Source of the DNA: an uncultured Rhodothermaceae bacterium
Lineage (GTDB): Bacteria > Bacteroidota > Rhodothermia > Rhodothermales > Salinibacteraceae
Assembly (NCBI GenBank): GCA_913056335.1
Contig: CAJXLX010000022.1
Location: forward strand, 1-34,927
Reading direction: 5' to 3'
Length of the DNA stretch: 34,927 nt
Positions 8,647 through 17,598 of the stretch are shown in pieces; within the stretch, counting starts at the first letter, position 1; every line of letters starts with the position of its first letter. A program made the translations under genes and the position numbers. Below the pieces are notes generated by a model, which saw nothing but the letters and a program-made list of their open reading frames with translations, did no database searches and was not told the origin of the DNA.

Positions 8647-8670
8647 AATTGGAGGAGTTGTTATACGTAG

Positions 8671-8830
8671 TGCACGTTCAAGACGTCACGTTGAGGAAAT
8701 TGCTGAAGGACCGAGAAGGCTCATCCAGTCCAGCGGTTGTACTGCACACAGGGAGATCTTTCGACTCCTGCCGACAGTGGTCGGCATCCGCTCAAGATGA
8801 CACTGTTGAAAAGGTGACTCCTTGAGTTTG
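8671..8830. repeat. Dispersed repeat D, copy 1, with inserted hairpin
   Basis: This is a diverged direct copy of 9289-9451. Both begin TGCACGTTCAA, contain GGGAGATCTTTCGACTCC and GCTCAAGATG, and end CCTTGAGTTTG. Copy 1 carries an extra ~20 bp between the last two motifs, and that insert is itself a hairpin: TGCCGAC (8769-8775), loop AGTG, GTCGGCA (8780-8786). Confidence 0.8.
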
Positions 8831-9288
8831 TAGTAGTGATGAGTTGGGAGGTATGTCGGCTCCCCAGATGCTCCAGAGAGCCTGTTCGGCGTTCGACGTT
8901 TATTTGTGGTGATATAGTGAACTGAGGCGTCAGTCTACCGAATGGACCGTGCTTTGTCGGGTTCCGACCCTGTCAGTGGACGCAGATGGGCGCAGGTGCG
9001 ACGTTCGGGCTGATGCGACCTGGACATCGCGTCATGTGGAGATTGGCGCGTGTCGCGCAATCTGAAGAGGCGTTTTTGGGGTGTCCGGGGGTTTTGCGCT
9101 GGGTGGCTGCGGGATCCGAGGATGTGCGATGGGGAGGAGCGGCTGCGGATGCATCGATACGAGCGGGGAGACGTGGGCGCTTTACCGATGAGGCCGATTG
9201 TCCACGAAGCGCATCAGCGTCGGGGCTGGGGCGGGTGCCCACGACGTCGCGTAGCTTCGCATTCCCCTAAACCATAGGTGCGCGTCGG
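8831..9288. other. 458-bp non-coding stretch between two copies of repeat D
   Basis: Flanked by direct repeats of about 160 bp. An open frame of 94 codons (8986-9270, plus) and one of 89 codons antisense to it exist, but neither has recognisable domains, a plausible protein-like composition or a clear start context, so I do not call a gene. Confidence 0.55.
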
Positions 9289-9451
9289 TGCACGTTCAAA
9301 AGATCATTTCGGGATTCCTGGAGGGTTCTATTTTAAGGAAGCTGCTGGGTGTCCGACGGATATCATTGAATGCAGCGTTTGTGCTGCACTTGGGGAGATC
9401 TTTCGACTCCGCTCAAGATGGCACCATTGCAAAAGTGATTCCTTGAGTTTG
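9289..9451. repeat. Dispersed repeat D, copy 2
   Basis: Copy 2 of the repeat at 8671-8830. It lacks the 20-bp hairpin insert: the core reads continuously TTTCGACTCCGCTCAAGATG. A small hairpin TGCAGC/GCTGCA lies at 9371-9388. It ends 2 bp before the mfd stop codon. Confidence 0.8.
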
Positions 9452-9453
9452 CA

Positions 9454-12400
9454 TTACGCAGCGGCTTCGGCGGGGACGGTGGCCCTATCCAGTTGTAGTT
9501 CTTCGAGCACGACGAGCGCGTCGAGCAGGGTGGGGGTGTCTTGCACGATGGCGCGGACCATGTCTTTTTTGGCGTCGTCTTTGAGCACGTAGCGGCGGTC
9601 GAGTCCGGCCAGTTCTTCGAGCAGCGGCTGGAAGACCTGTTCGTAGAAGTACGGGTCGGCGGGCTTGGCGGGCAGGTAGAGGAAGAGCCGCTCGTTCTTG
9701 AAGACGACTTTGGGGAGGCGCAGGGCCTGGGCGCGGATGCGTAGTTCGGCGGCGGTGAGCAGGTGTTCGACGGGGGCTGGCGGCTTACCAAAGCGGTCGC
9801 GCATCTCGTCGCGAAGCTCGGTCAAGGCGTCTTCGTTGGGCGCGTCGCTGATGCGACGGTAGAGGTTCAGGCGCTCGACGTTGTTGGCGAGGTAGTCGTC
9901 GGGGATGTAGGCGTCTTCCTCCACATCGACGGTGGTGTCGGGGGCCGGGGGCGCGATGTCTTCATCGTCGAGCACGTCGCTGAACTCGTCCTGACGCAGC
10001 TCTTTGATGGCGTCGTCGAGGATCTTGTGGTAGGTTTCGTAGCCGACCTCGCCAATGAATCCGCTCTGCTCGGCCCCCAGGAGGGCGCCCGCGCCCCGGA
10101 TGTCGAGATCGCGCATGGCGAGGCTGAATCCGCTGCCCAGATCGCTGAACTCTTCGACGGCTTGCAGGCGCTGGCGGGCGTCGTCGGTCATGCTGTGGAT
10201 GCTGGGCACGAGCAGGTAGCAGAACGCCTTGCGCTCGGAGCGGCCTACGCGTCCACGGAGCTGGTGCAGCGCGGCCATCCCAAAGTGGTCGGCGCGGTTG
10301 ATGATCATGGTGTTGGCGTTCGAGATGTCGAGCCCGTTTTCGATGATGCTGGTGCTGATGAGCACGTCGTACTTGTTCTCGACAAAGTTGGTCATCACGC
10401 GCTCCAGCTTCGGGCCGCTCATCTGCCCGTGGCCCACGCCAATGCGCACATCGGGCACCATGCCGCGCACCATTTCGGCGATCTCGTTGATGGTCTTGAC
10501 GCGGTTGTGGATGAAGAAGACCTGTCCGCCGCGGCTCTGTTCATAGAGAATGGCGTCGCGGATAAGGTCCTGGTTAAAGGTGTGGATTTCGGTGATGATA
10601 GGCTGCCGGTTGGGGGGCGGCGTGGCGATGATCGACAGGTCGCGCGCGCCCAAAATCGAGAACTGCAGTGTGCGCGGAATGGGCGTGGCGGTAAGGGTGA
10701 GCGTGTCGACGCTGGCCCGCACCTCGCGGAGCGCCTCCTTGGTTTTGACGCCAAAGCGCTGCTCCTCATCCACCACAAAGAGCCCCAAGTCGTTGAATTC
10801 GATGTCGTCGGAGGTGAGGCGGTGCGTGCCGATGAGAATGTCGAGGCGTCCGTCTTTCAGGCGCTTCAGGATCTTGCGCTGCTCGGCGTTGGTGCGAAAG
10901 CGCGAGATCATGTCGACGGTCACCGGGTAGCGCCCAAGCCGCTTCTTGAACGTCTCGTAGTGCTGCTGGGCCAGGATAGTGGTGGGCACCAGAATAGCAA
11001 CTTGCTTGCCGTCTTGCGCCGCTTTGAACGCAGCGCGCACGGCCACCTCCGTTTTGCCAAAGCCCACATCGCCACACACGAGGCGGTCCATGGGCACCGG
11101 ATCTTCCATATCGCGCTTCACCTCCTCAGCGGCTTGCGCCTGGTCGGGCGTATCCTCGAACTCGAAGCTGGCCTCCATCTCTTGCTGCCACACCGTATCC
11201 GACGAAAACGCGTAGCCGTTCGAGGCTTTCCGCTTGGCATAGAGCTCGATCAGGTCGCGCGCAATGTCCTTGACCTTCGACTTGGTGCGCTCTTTGGTGC
11301 GCTCCCACTGGCCCGATCCAAGCTTGGTGAGGCGCGGCTGATGCCCTTCTTTTCCGCTGTACTTGTTCAGCTTGTAGAGCGCGTTTACATTGACGTAGAG
11401 CACATCGCCATCGGCAAAGTTGAGGCGCACGGCCTCTTGCTGTTTGCCGCGCACCGTGATCTTCTTCATGCCCGCGAAGGTGCCGATGCCGTGGTCAACA
11501 TGCACCACAAAATCGCCGGGCGAGAGGTTCTCGATGTCGCGCAGGCTGAGTCCGCCGGTGCGCTGCTGGCGCCGTTTGGTGGAGGGGCGGTGGTAGCGGT
11601 TAAAGATCTGGTGGTCGGTGTAGACGGCGAGGCCGAGCGCTTCGTGCTCGAACCCTTCGTGGAGCGACTCGACCTGCAGGCGGGCGCGTCCGTGGTCGAT
11701 GTCGGTTTCGAGGAGGTCGCGCAGGCGGCGCGCCTGGCCGTGGCTGTCGCACAAGATAAAGGTGTCGAGGCCGCGCTCGCTGTTCTGCTTCAGGCGCTCG
11801 CGGAGCACATCCATCTCGCTATTGAACGAGGGCTGCGGCGCTCCGCCCGCGTCGAGCGTCTCGGTGCCTTCGGGGTCGGTGCCATGCGTGAACGTGCCAA
11901 AAAGCAGGCGCGGATGCTGGTTCAGGTGCTGGCGCAGGGCATCGGCGGTCAGGAATCGGTCGTTGGGATGCGGAAGGTCGGCGGCGTCGGCCTCGTCTGT
12001 CGCATCGTCGGGGGCGTCCTCGGCTCGGTCGAGCGCCTGTTGATAGCGCGAGACAGCAGTGTCGAAGAGGGCCTCGGCATCCTCAATGAGCCGATCTTCG
12101 TCGAATGTGGCGAGCACCGTGTTGGAGGGCAGGTGCTCCAGAAACGCGACGGCCTGGCGGTCGGCGGCATCGCGCTCCAGGTTGGGCACCAGGCGCACCT
12201 CCGAGCGCTGGCTCACGGAGCGCTGCGTCTGCACATCGAACTCGCGCAGGCTGTCGATCTCATCGCCGAAGAACTCGATGCGGATGGGGTGAGCGCCCGA
12301 GTACGGAAACACATCGAGGATGCCGCCGCGCCGTGCGAGGTCGCCGGGCTGCTCTACGAACTCGGTGTGCGTAAAGCCCTGGTCCACGAGGCGCTCCACC

Positions 12401-12876
12401 AGCGCGTCGAGCGCCCACGCGTCGCCGGTTGTGATGGCGAGGGTGTCGTGATCGACCTCGGAGGCTGGCGGCACGCGTTCGCTCAGGGCTTCGACGCTGG
12501 TGACGACGATTCCGTCGAAGCGGTCAGAGAGCTGCTGCATCACATCAGCGCGAGCCACGAGCGGACTCGAATCGCGCAGGGCGCCGGTGTCGTAGGGCGT
12601 GCGGTGCGTGGCGGGAAAGCGCACGATGCCGCGGTCGCTACCCGCGAGGTGCTCCAGGTCGCTCTGCACGTAGGCCGCCTGATCTTCGGTGGGCACCACG
12701 CAGCAGAGCGGGCGGCCTGGATCGCTACGCAGCGCGTGCAGCAACAGGGCTGAGAGCGAACCGGCGGCGCGCTTTACCTTGAGCGCATCGGCAGATTGGG
12801 CAGTGCGCACCCACGGGCGCAGGTCGCTAAGAACAGGAGCAGTGTCAACGCGACGAACGAGATCGGAAAGAGCCAC
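9454..12876 (-). CDS. mfd: Transcription-repair coupling factor Mfd
   Basis: About 1140 residues, the usual Mfd length. Mfd removes RNA polymerase stalled at DNA lesions and recruits UvrA for nucleotide excision repair. In order: an N-terminal UvrB-like module (CCVVPTEDQAAYVQSDLEHL, TRYDTG-like THRTPYDTGALRD), the CarD-like RNA-polymerase interaction domain at about 445-520 (LSPGDFVVHVDHGIGTFAGM), the RecG-like motor with Walker A CGDVGFGKTEVAVRAAF (about 600), DEEQ box VVDEEQRFGVKTKE (about 700) and HQLRGRVGRSERKAFCYLL, then the C-terminal TRCF domain with VEHLLTAAELRIRAQALRLP. The frame opens at an ATG at 12993, but the 39 extra residues are Cys-rich and unlike Mfd, so I chose the GTG at 12876 (VALSDLVRRVDTAPVLSDL). 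It lies downstream of murQ on the same strand, with a repeat and parS between. Confidence 0.96.
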   Translation of the reverse strand: MALSDLVRRVDTAPVLSDLRPWVRTAQSADALKVKRAAGSLSALLLHALRSDPGRPLCCVVPTEDQAAYVQSDLEHLAGSDRGIVRFPATHRTPYDTGALRDSSPLVARADVMQQLSDRFDGIVVTSVEALSERVPPASEVDHDTLAITTGDAWALDALVERLVDQGFTHTEFVEQPGDLARRGGILDVFPYSGAHPIRIEFFGDEIDSLREFDVQTQRSVSQRSEVRLVPNLERDAADRQAVAFLEHLPSNTVLATFDEDRLIEDAEALFDTAVSRYQQALDRAEDAPDDATDEADAADLPHPNDRFLTADALRQHLNQHPRLLFGTFTHGTDPEGTETLDAGGAPQPSFNSEMDVLRERLKQNSERGLDTFILCDSHGQARRLRDLLETDIDHGRARLQVESLHEGFEHEALGLAVYTDHQIFNRYHRPSTKRRQQRTGGLSLRDIENLSPGDFVVHVDHGIGTFAGMKKITVRGKQQEAVRLNFADGDVLYVNVNALYKLNKYSGKEGHQPRLTKLGSGQWERTKERTKSKVKDIARDLIELYAKRKASNGYAFSSDTVWQQEMEASFEFEDTPDQAQAAEEVKRDMEDPVPMDRLVCGDVGFGKTEVAVRAAFKAAQDGKQVAILVPTTILAQQHYETFKKRLGRYPVTVDMISRFRTNAEQRKILKRLKDGRLDILIGTHRLTSDDIEFNDLGLFVVDEEQRFGVKTKEALREVRASVDTLTLTATPIPRTLQFSILGARDLSIIATPPPNRQPIITEIHTFNQDLIRDAILYEQSRGGQVFFIHNRVKTINEIAEMVRGMVPDVRIGVGHGQMSGPKLERVMTNFVENKYDVLISTSIIENGLDISNANTMIINRADHFGMAALHQLRGRVGRSERKAFCYLLVPSIHSMTDDARQRLQAVEEFSDLGSGFSLAMRDLDIRGAGALLGAEQSGFIGEVGYETYHKILDDAIKELRQDEFSDVLDDEDIAPPAPDTTVDVEEDAYIPDDYLANNVERLNLYRRISDAPNEDALTELRDEMRDRFGKPPAPVEHLLTAAELRIRAQALRLPKVVFKNERLFLYLPAKPADPYFYEQVFQPLLEELAGLDRRYVLKDDAKKDMVRAIVQDTPTLLDALVVLEELQLDRATVPAEAAA

Positions 12877-13055
12877 AGGACAGCAAGACGTATGGAGGCG
12901 AAGCAGACCGGGTGGGGCCTGCGGTACGATGCAGGGACGGCACAAGATGTGCACGATATAGCAACCGAAACGCGGATTGAGAGATTCGTGCACACCCGCA
13001 AAAAAGGTGTTGGAGATGCAAACGGCGTTCTCTACAAACGGCGAGTCCCGCTCCG

Positions 13056-13170
13056 TATCGCCGGGGACGCAAGCGGTCCCCGGCTATGGATTCCCTTAGC
13101 CCGGGATCAGGAGCGAAACGCTGAAAGCATCGCGACCGAGTACTCCAGGGGGGGCGGATATCCCGGGCGG
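13056..13170. repeat. REP/BIME-like element, copy 2 (inverted relative to copy 1)
   Basis: Reverse complement of the core at 5546-5623. Stems: GCCGGGGAC (13060-13068) with GTCCCCGGC (13076-13084), and GCCCGGGAT (13099-13107) with ATCCCGGGC (13160-13168). Relative to copy 1, both arms of the first stem have changed together (A-T to G-C pairs), so pairing is kept. The loop of the second stem is about 30 nt longer. I do not find the 10-bp outer repeats of copy 1 here. Confidence 0.88.
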
Positions 13171-13303
13171 GCGCTGTAATACTCCACCCTTATTTTATCA
13201 CTATCACCTGCTTGCATCATGAAAAACGCGTCCTAAAGAGGAGCGATTATTAGCATCCGAACACCCACCGAAAACAGCCTATGCCGGCGCTGGAGGCCGA
13301 TTT

Positions 13304-13319
13304 TGTTCCACGTGAAACG
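13304..13319. promoter_or_regulatory. parS: parS-like centromere site (ParB/Spo0J binding)
   Basis: The 16-mer TGTTCCACGTGAAACG matches the well-known parS sequence TGTTCCACGTGAAACA at 15 of 16 positions, including the whole central GTTCCACGTGAAAC. ParB binds and spreads from such sites to organise origin segregation and load SMC. It lies in a non-coding gap. parA/parB are not in the window. mnmG, rsmG and recF, which are often origin-proximal, are within 10 kb. Confidence 0.85.
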
Positions 13320-13564
13320 AGTGGAATTAAGGGGTTACGCTAAATATAATAGCAGTATTGTGGGGGCCCGGCCGTACTGTAGACAGTGGTACCGCGGCGG
13401 CGTTGCCGTGTCGCCTTGTATGTCATAGGCACGTGTTCTATACGACCGACGCACCGCGCTGCGTCGTTACACAGGCCGCAACGGAGCGTTCAAGTAGACG
13501 CCGCACGGGTTCCGGGGTGGGAAAAGTCAGGGGTATCCTGTTCGGCCTCACGATGGGCGCTGTG

Positions 13565-14527
13565 CTACACAGACGTGAGTGCATCCTGAATGGCCGGGCG
13601 CACGAAGCCATCGTGCTGCTTGAGCAGGCGCCTGGCGGTGTCAACATCGACCTCCCCAAGCAGCATAACGAGCGCCGTTTTGACGTGGCCATTGGCATCC
13701 TGTAGGGTGCGCTCGGCGGTGGCGTAGTCGGCATCGGCGGCCATCATGAGGGTGCGGCGCGCGCGCTCCACGAGCTTGGTGCTGGTGCGCTGCAGGTCGA
13801 CCATCATGTTCTCGTAGACCGTGCCGCGCCGAATCATGCTGGCGGTGGTAAGCATGTTCAGCACCATCTTCTGCGCGGTGCCGCTTTTCATGCGGGTGGA
13901 GCCCATAATGACTTCGGGCCCCACGATAGGGCAGATGGCGATGTCGACGGTGGCGTTCAGGGTTTCGGGCGGGGTGCAGGCTACGTAGACCGTGGTGCAT
14001 CCGAGCGTACGCGCATAGTCGAGCGCCCCCCCCACGAAGGGCGTGCGTCCGCTGGCGGCGATGCCGCAGACGACATCGCGGGCCGTGCAGTTGATAGCCT
14101 GCAGGGCCTGGGCGCCGTCTTCAGGCTGGTCTTCGGCGCCTTCCTGCGAGCGAAAGACCGCATCGCGCCCGCCCGCAATGAGGCCCTGCACCTGCTCGGG
14201 GTCGGTGCCAAACGTGGGCGGGCACTCCGACGCATCCAGCACGCCGAGGCGTCCGCTCGTACCTGCGCCCACGTACAGGAGGCGTCCGCCGGCCTCGAAG
14301 GCCTCGACGATAGCATCGACGGCTTCAGCGATGCGCGGCAGCTCGCGCCGCACGGCAATGGGTACGCGGTGGTCTTCGGTGCTTATGATCTCCAGAATCT
14401 CGTGCGTGGAGGCGGTGTCGATGTGCTGCGAGTGCGGGTTGCGCTGCTCGGTGGTGCGTGTCTTCAGGTCGTCCGAGAGCGACGCATTATCATAAGGCGA
14501 TGCATGGGGCGAGGAAGAAGCGGGCAT
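13565..14527 (-). CDS. murQ: N-acetylmuramic acid 6-phosphate etherase MurQ
   Basis: A 320-residue SIS-domain enzyme that cleaves the D-lactyl ether of MurNAc-6-P to give GlcNAc-6-P and lactate in cell-wall recycling. The start of the conserved part TTEQRNPHSQHIDTASTHEI is canonical. The sugar-phosphate site GAGTSGRLGVLDASECPPTF (about 87-106), including the catalytic Glu of ASECPPTFG, is intact, as are EGAEDQPEDG, GIAASGRTPFVGGAL and the signature EVIMGSTRMKSGTAQKMVLN. The C-terminal helical part with DGFVRPAI is present. The frame extends to a TTG at 14551; I chose the ATG at 14527. The N-terminal ~25 residues are Ser/Ala-rich and not conserved. No anhydro-MurNAc kinase gene is adjacent in the window. 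Confidence 0.96.
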   Translation of the reverse strand: MPASSSPHASPYDNASLSDDLKTRTTEQRNPHSQHIDTASTHEILEIISTEDHRVPIAVRRELPRIAEAVDAIVEAFEAGGRLLYVGAGTSGRLGVLDASECPPTFGTDPEQVQGLIAGGRDAVFRSQEGAEDQPEDGAQALQAINCTARDVVCGIAASGRTPFVGGALDYARTLGCTTVYVACTPPETLNATVDIAICPIVGPEVIMGSTRMKSGTAQKMVLNMLTTASMIRRGTVYENMMVDLQRTSTKLVERARRTLMMAADADYATAERTLQDANGHVKTALVMLLGEVDVDTARRLLKQHDGFVRPAIQDALTSV

Positions 14528-14586
14528 GTAAGGCAGAGCCGGTGAATCCAAACAGCAAACGATGAAGCACTAACGGTGGCGGGCGG

Positions 14587-17370
14587 CTACACGGTCCGGC
14601 GTTGCCATCCGTATGCCCCGAGTGCGATCATCCCGAACAGGACGAGCGCACCGGCATAGCGCCACCAGCGAGGCGGCCCTGACACGGCGAGCGGAGCGGG
14701 CGAGCCGTGCAGCACGGTGCCGGCCCAAAAAAACGGACTCTTGTCAGGGTGGGTGCGCCGGTACTGAAGCTGGGCCTGCTGCAGGGCGGCGTCTTTAGGG
14801 GTGCCGTTGCGCAGGTGGCGGTAGAACGCTTCGTTGAGTGTGACGGCGGCATCGTCGTCGATGGGCCACAGATTGGAGAGCGTGGCACGCGCGCCAACGG
14901 CACGGAAGGCGTACTGCAAGCTGCGCATGCCTTCGCCTTCATGAAATGCACCTCGTGCGGTCTCGCAGCCGCTGAGGTTGACGAGGGGAATCGACGCGAA
15001 CTGCCCCTGAAGCTGATGCAGGTAGAGCAATCCGCTGTCGGTGCTGTCGGCGGTATTGGATGGCGAGAGCACAAACGCGTTCTGGAGCGGCAGTTGGGGG
15101 TTCACAAGCGCATGGGACGACAGGTGCAGAATGGTGGCTTCGTCCATCAGGGTGTTCAGTGCATTGGGCGTAGCCTCGTTGTTGAGCAGCATGCGTCTGT
15201 TCCCGAAGAGATCAGCGACGCGCCGAAGCTCGCGCTCCACCCCTGGCAGCGGCGGCAAGTGGTAGCCTACGCGTCCGCGGCTTCCCTGTAGTGAGCGCGG
15301 GCGTACGGCATCGGCCAGGAGCGAGTCGAGCACCACCGTGCCGAACTCAGAGCGCCCCAACGCAGCGATGTCGAGCGGGCGGCGTTGCGTTTCGGATGCG
15401 TCGGTAAGGGACGACAGCGAGAGCTGACTGGACAGCGGATAGTCGTCAATCAGAAAACGGGCCGATGCGTAGTCGTAGCGGCTTGGCGGGGCCTCGGAAA
15501 CGAGCATGGCGACCGGAAGCCGAAAGAGCACTCCGTCGGGGATGACGGTGAGTGAGGCGCCCTCGGGCAAGTGGGGCGCCACGGGGGCAATGACGGCCTG
15601 GTACACGTCGTGCAGCGCATGCAGATCGACCTGGGTGCTGCCGATGCCCCCCGTGTTGGGCTGCGTGTCTTCCTGGCCACTCGCAAGCCAGGGGGAGACC
15701 GCAGCCATTTTCTCGCTCAAGGTCGATTCGTCGATGTCGAGCGCTACGGCGTGGACGGTGTCGGGGGTGACGATGAAGGCACTGGACTGCGCCGGACGCC
15801 CAAACCGCTCGTCGCCCTCATCGAGCATGTACGACACGGCCACGCGGTTTTGCGCGGCCAGGGTGTCTTGGATGGTGGAAAGTGGGGGGGGCGTCGCTTC
15901 GGGCAAGTTGAGCAGCTCCTGGCGCGTGGCAATCACCTCAGTTTCGCGGCGGCGGAGCTGAATGGCACGCACTGGGCTCTCGGCGCGGCTCCGTTCAGAA
16001 CGCAGGGTTTGCAGCACCTGGGTAAGGCTGTCGTATCGTACGCGCTGATCGGGAGCCATGGCGTGGGCCACGTCGGCTTCCAGGCGCAGATCGGCAAGAT
16101 GACGTGCCCGTGTGCGCTCCAACGTCTGCAGCGCGTCTTCGGGATTATTTTGGAGCAGTTGCACACGCGCCAGTCCGCGATACGCAGTCTGCCAGCCGCC
16201 AAACGCCGCTGCTGCCCAATCGGTGGCCCGTAGTCCTGAGCGGTAGGCTTCAACGGTTTCAATGGCCTGCTGGTAGTACGATGCTGCTGCAGAGAGATCG
16301 CCACGCCGTTCGTGCAGGATTCCGATGCGTTGTAAAACGCGCCGGCGGTCTTCATAGCGGCGCTCGGGCTGAGCCTCAACGGCGCGCCGCAGATACGGCT
16401 CCGCCGCATCGAGCTGCCCAGCCATCATCAGAAAGCTGCCATGCGCATGCTGTAAGAAAGCCAGCGTGCGCGCTGACTCTGCTTCCCGGGCTTCGGCCAG
16501 GGCTTCTGTGCTCAATGAGAGCGCCGTGTCGATATCACCCAGATAGGCACGTGCTTGAGCTAAGGCACTCAAGCGGTTGGCTCGAAACGCCGTGCCAGGG
16601 GCGGGGGCAAGATCCAAACTTTCGCGCAGATCGGCCGCAATGGGCCGCCAGGCATCCGGGTTGCCCTCTGTCTCCAGTTCAGCCTTCATATTTGCATGCG
16701 AAAAAAGGAGCTCAGCCCGCATCCGCTGATACGTGTCGGTCTCAGAACTCAGTTGTTCGGCCCAGTTGAGGGCCCGTTGATAGGCGCGCAGCGCAGCATC
16801 GCGGTCGCGCATCCGCTGGTGCATCAGCGCCAGGCTTTCGGTAAGATTGATGCGCTGTGTGATATTCTCTTTCGGAGTAACCCCAAGCGCTCGAACGTAG
16901 CCCTGGGCCGCCTCGGCCAGGTCGCCCATCTGGTAGTGTAAAAACGCGTAGTAGTGGTGGACGCTCCTAAACCCTGCTGCCGTGATTGTGGACGTATCGG
17001 TAGGGGCTTGTCCGTATTGTTCGAAGAAGGTGCTGAAGGTAGACGTCATCGCTGCAAAGTCGCGACGCTGCGCCTCGACATATGCCTTCTCCGCGATGGC
17101 TTCCGCCTTCATGGTGCCGCTGCATTGCCGTTCTGCGCGTTTGATAACAGCATAACGTGCATCCAACCGGAGGGCAATGGGATCTGCATCACTGTACCAA
17201 GCATCGGTGAACGACCTCGTGGATAATGCGTCGCTCTGTTCCAATAGGTCACTGCATGAGGAGCTGTCGGGGGACTGTCCATACAGAGGCGCGACTACGC
17301 ATGTCACCAGATATACAACTACAATACAGAGTATGCCTCCAAACGGTGCATGAGCAGAGAGGCGACGCAT
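14587..17370 (-). CDS. Secreted, membrane-anchored TPR-CHAT (caspase-like) protein 1
   Basis: A 927-residue protein. An N-terminal signal or anchor (MRRLSAHAPFGGILCIVVVY...) ends near LYGQSP. It is followed by roughly 400 residues of TPR-like helical repeats (for example AEAAQGYVRALGVTPKENIT and DLSAAASYYQQAIETVEAYR), a helical linker rich in Arg/Gln, and a C-terminal CHAT domain. The caspase-type dyad is His753 in ILHLSSHALVNP and Cys802 in VNLSGCETARGAF. LSNLWPIDDDAAV and FFWAGTVLHGSP are standard CHAT motifs. A final TM segment (GALVLFGMIALGAYGW) with a basic tail suggests that the TPR and protease parts face the periplasm. The frame extends 16 codons further (ATG at 17418); I prefer MRRLSAH for its signal-like n-region. 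It lies downstream of paralogue 2 on the same strand. Substrate and trigger are unknown. Confidence 0.9.
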   Translation of the reverse strand: MRRLSAHAPFGGILCIVVVYLVTCVVAPLYGQSPDSSSCSDLLEQSDALSTRSFTDAWYSDADPIALRLDARYAVIKRAERQCSGTMKAEAIAEKAYVEAQRRDFAAMTSTFSTFFEQYGQAPTDTSTITAAGFRSVHHYYAFLHYQMGDLAEAAQGYVRALGVTPKENITQRINLTESLALMHQRMRDRDAALRAYQRALNWAEQLSSETDTYQRMRAELLFSHANMKAELETEGNPDAWRPIAADLRESLDLAPAPGTAFRANRLSALAQARAYLGDIDTALSLSTEALAEAREAESARTLAFLQHAHGSFLMMAGQLDAAEPYLRRAVEAQPERRYEDRRRVLQRIGILHERRGDLSAAASYYQQAIETVEAYRSGLRATDWAAAAFGGWQTAYRGLARVQLLQNNPEDALQTLERTRARHLADLRLEADVAHAMAPDQRVRYDSLTQVLQTLRSERSRAESPVRAIQLRRRETEVIATRQELLNLPEATPPPLSTIQDTLAAQNRVAVSYMLDEGDERFGRPAQSSAFIVTPDTVHAVALDIDESTLSEKMAAVSPWLASGQEDTQPNTGGIGSTQVDLHALHDVYQAVIAPVAPHLPEGASLTVIPDGVLFRLPVAMLVSEAPPSRYDYASARFLIDDYPLSSQLSLSSLTDASETQRRPLDIAALGRSEFGTVVLDSLLADAVRPRSLQGSRGRVGYHLPPLPGVERELRRVADLFGNRRMLLNNEATPNALNTLMDEATILHLSSHALVNPQLPLQNAFVLSPSNTADSTDSGLLYLHQLQGQFASIPLVNLSGCETARGAFHEGEGMRSLQYAFRAVGARATLSNLWPIDDDAAVTLNEAFYRHLRNGTPKDAALQQAQLQYRRTHPDKSPFFWAGTVLHGSPAPLAVSGPPRWWRYAGALVLFGMIALGAYGWQRRTV

Positions 17371-17448
17371 TGCCTGAAACAATGAACGCTTGTTCACAAA
17401 TAATACATACATCAGCAAAAATAACTACTTCATGTCTTGAGGGCTATC

Positions 17449-17598
17449 ATGGATACCTGGAATAACGAAGCAACCACGCTGGCAGGGGGCGCACATATGG
17501 ACGGAGGAGACAACGGCGGGTACAAAGATCCCGATGACCCAGATGACGATGACACCCTCTCGGAAGAAGACGACAAAGACGATAACGACAGCAGTTAG
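17449..17598 (+). CDS. Possible 49-residue Asp-rich microprotein between the CHAT genes
   Basis: An ATG at 17449 opens a 49-codon frame closed by TAG. The product begins MDTWNNEATTLAGGAHMDGG and its second half is mostly Asp/Glu (KDPDDPDDDDTLSEEDDKDD). It lies on the opposite strand to both CHAT genes: it starts 78 bp from the start of CHAT 1 and its stop overlaps the CHAT 2 stop by 4 bp. An acidic product fits a halophile. Against it: it is short, has no recognised family, and the opposite strand is also open and would encode a hydrophobic Val/Ile-rich peptide. I treat it as a candidate only. Confidence 0.35.
   Translation: MDTWNNEATTLAGGAHMDGGDNGGYKDPDDPDDDDTLSEEDDKDDNDSS

Larger units (their letters stand above)
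12877..13564. other. 688-bp gap between murQ and mfd, with REP copy 2 and parS
   Basis: No convincing gene. It contains the REP-like copy (13056-13170) and the parS-like site (13304-13319). Open frames of about 60-115 codons on the plus strand run into murQ antisense and lack recognisable content. The mfd promoter is presumably within this stretch; an AT-rich run at about 13188-13200 is the most promoter-like part, but no clear -35/-10 pair is visible. Confidence 0.55.

Noticed and set aside
8986..9270. A 94-codon plus-strand frame between the two D repeats
   Set aside because: No recognisable domain or start context. It sits in a repeat-bounded non-coding stretch, and an antisense frame is equally open.
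9763..12753. A 996-codon open frame on the plus strand opposite mfd
   Set aside because: It lies entirely antisense to a full-length conserved Mfd. Its Val/Ala/Gly/His-rich composition is what a GC-rich coding strand gives in the mirror frame.
13358..13705. A 115-codon plus-strand frame overlapping the murQ 3' end
   Set aside because: Its second half is the mirror of conserved murQ codons, and its first half has no similarity to any family I know.
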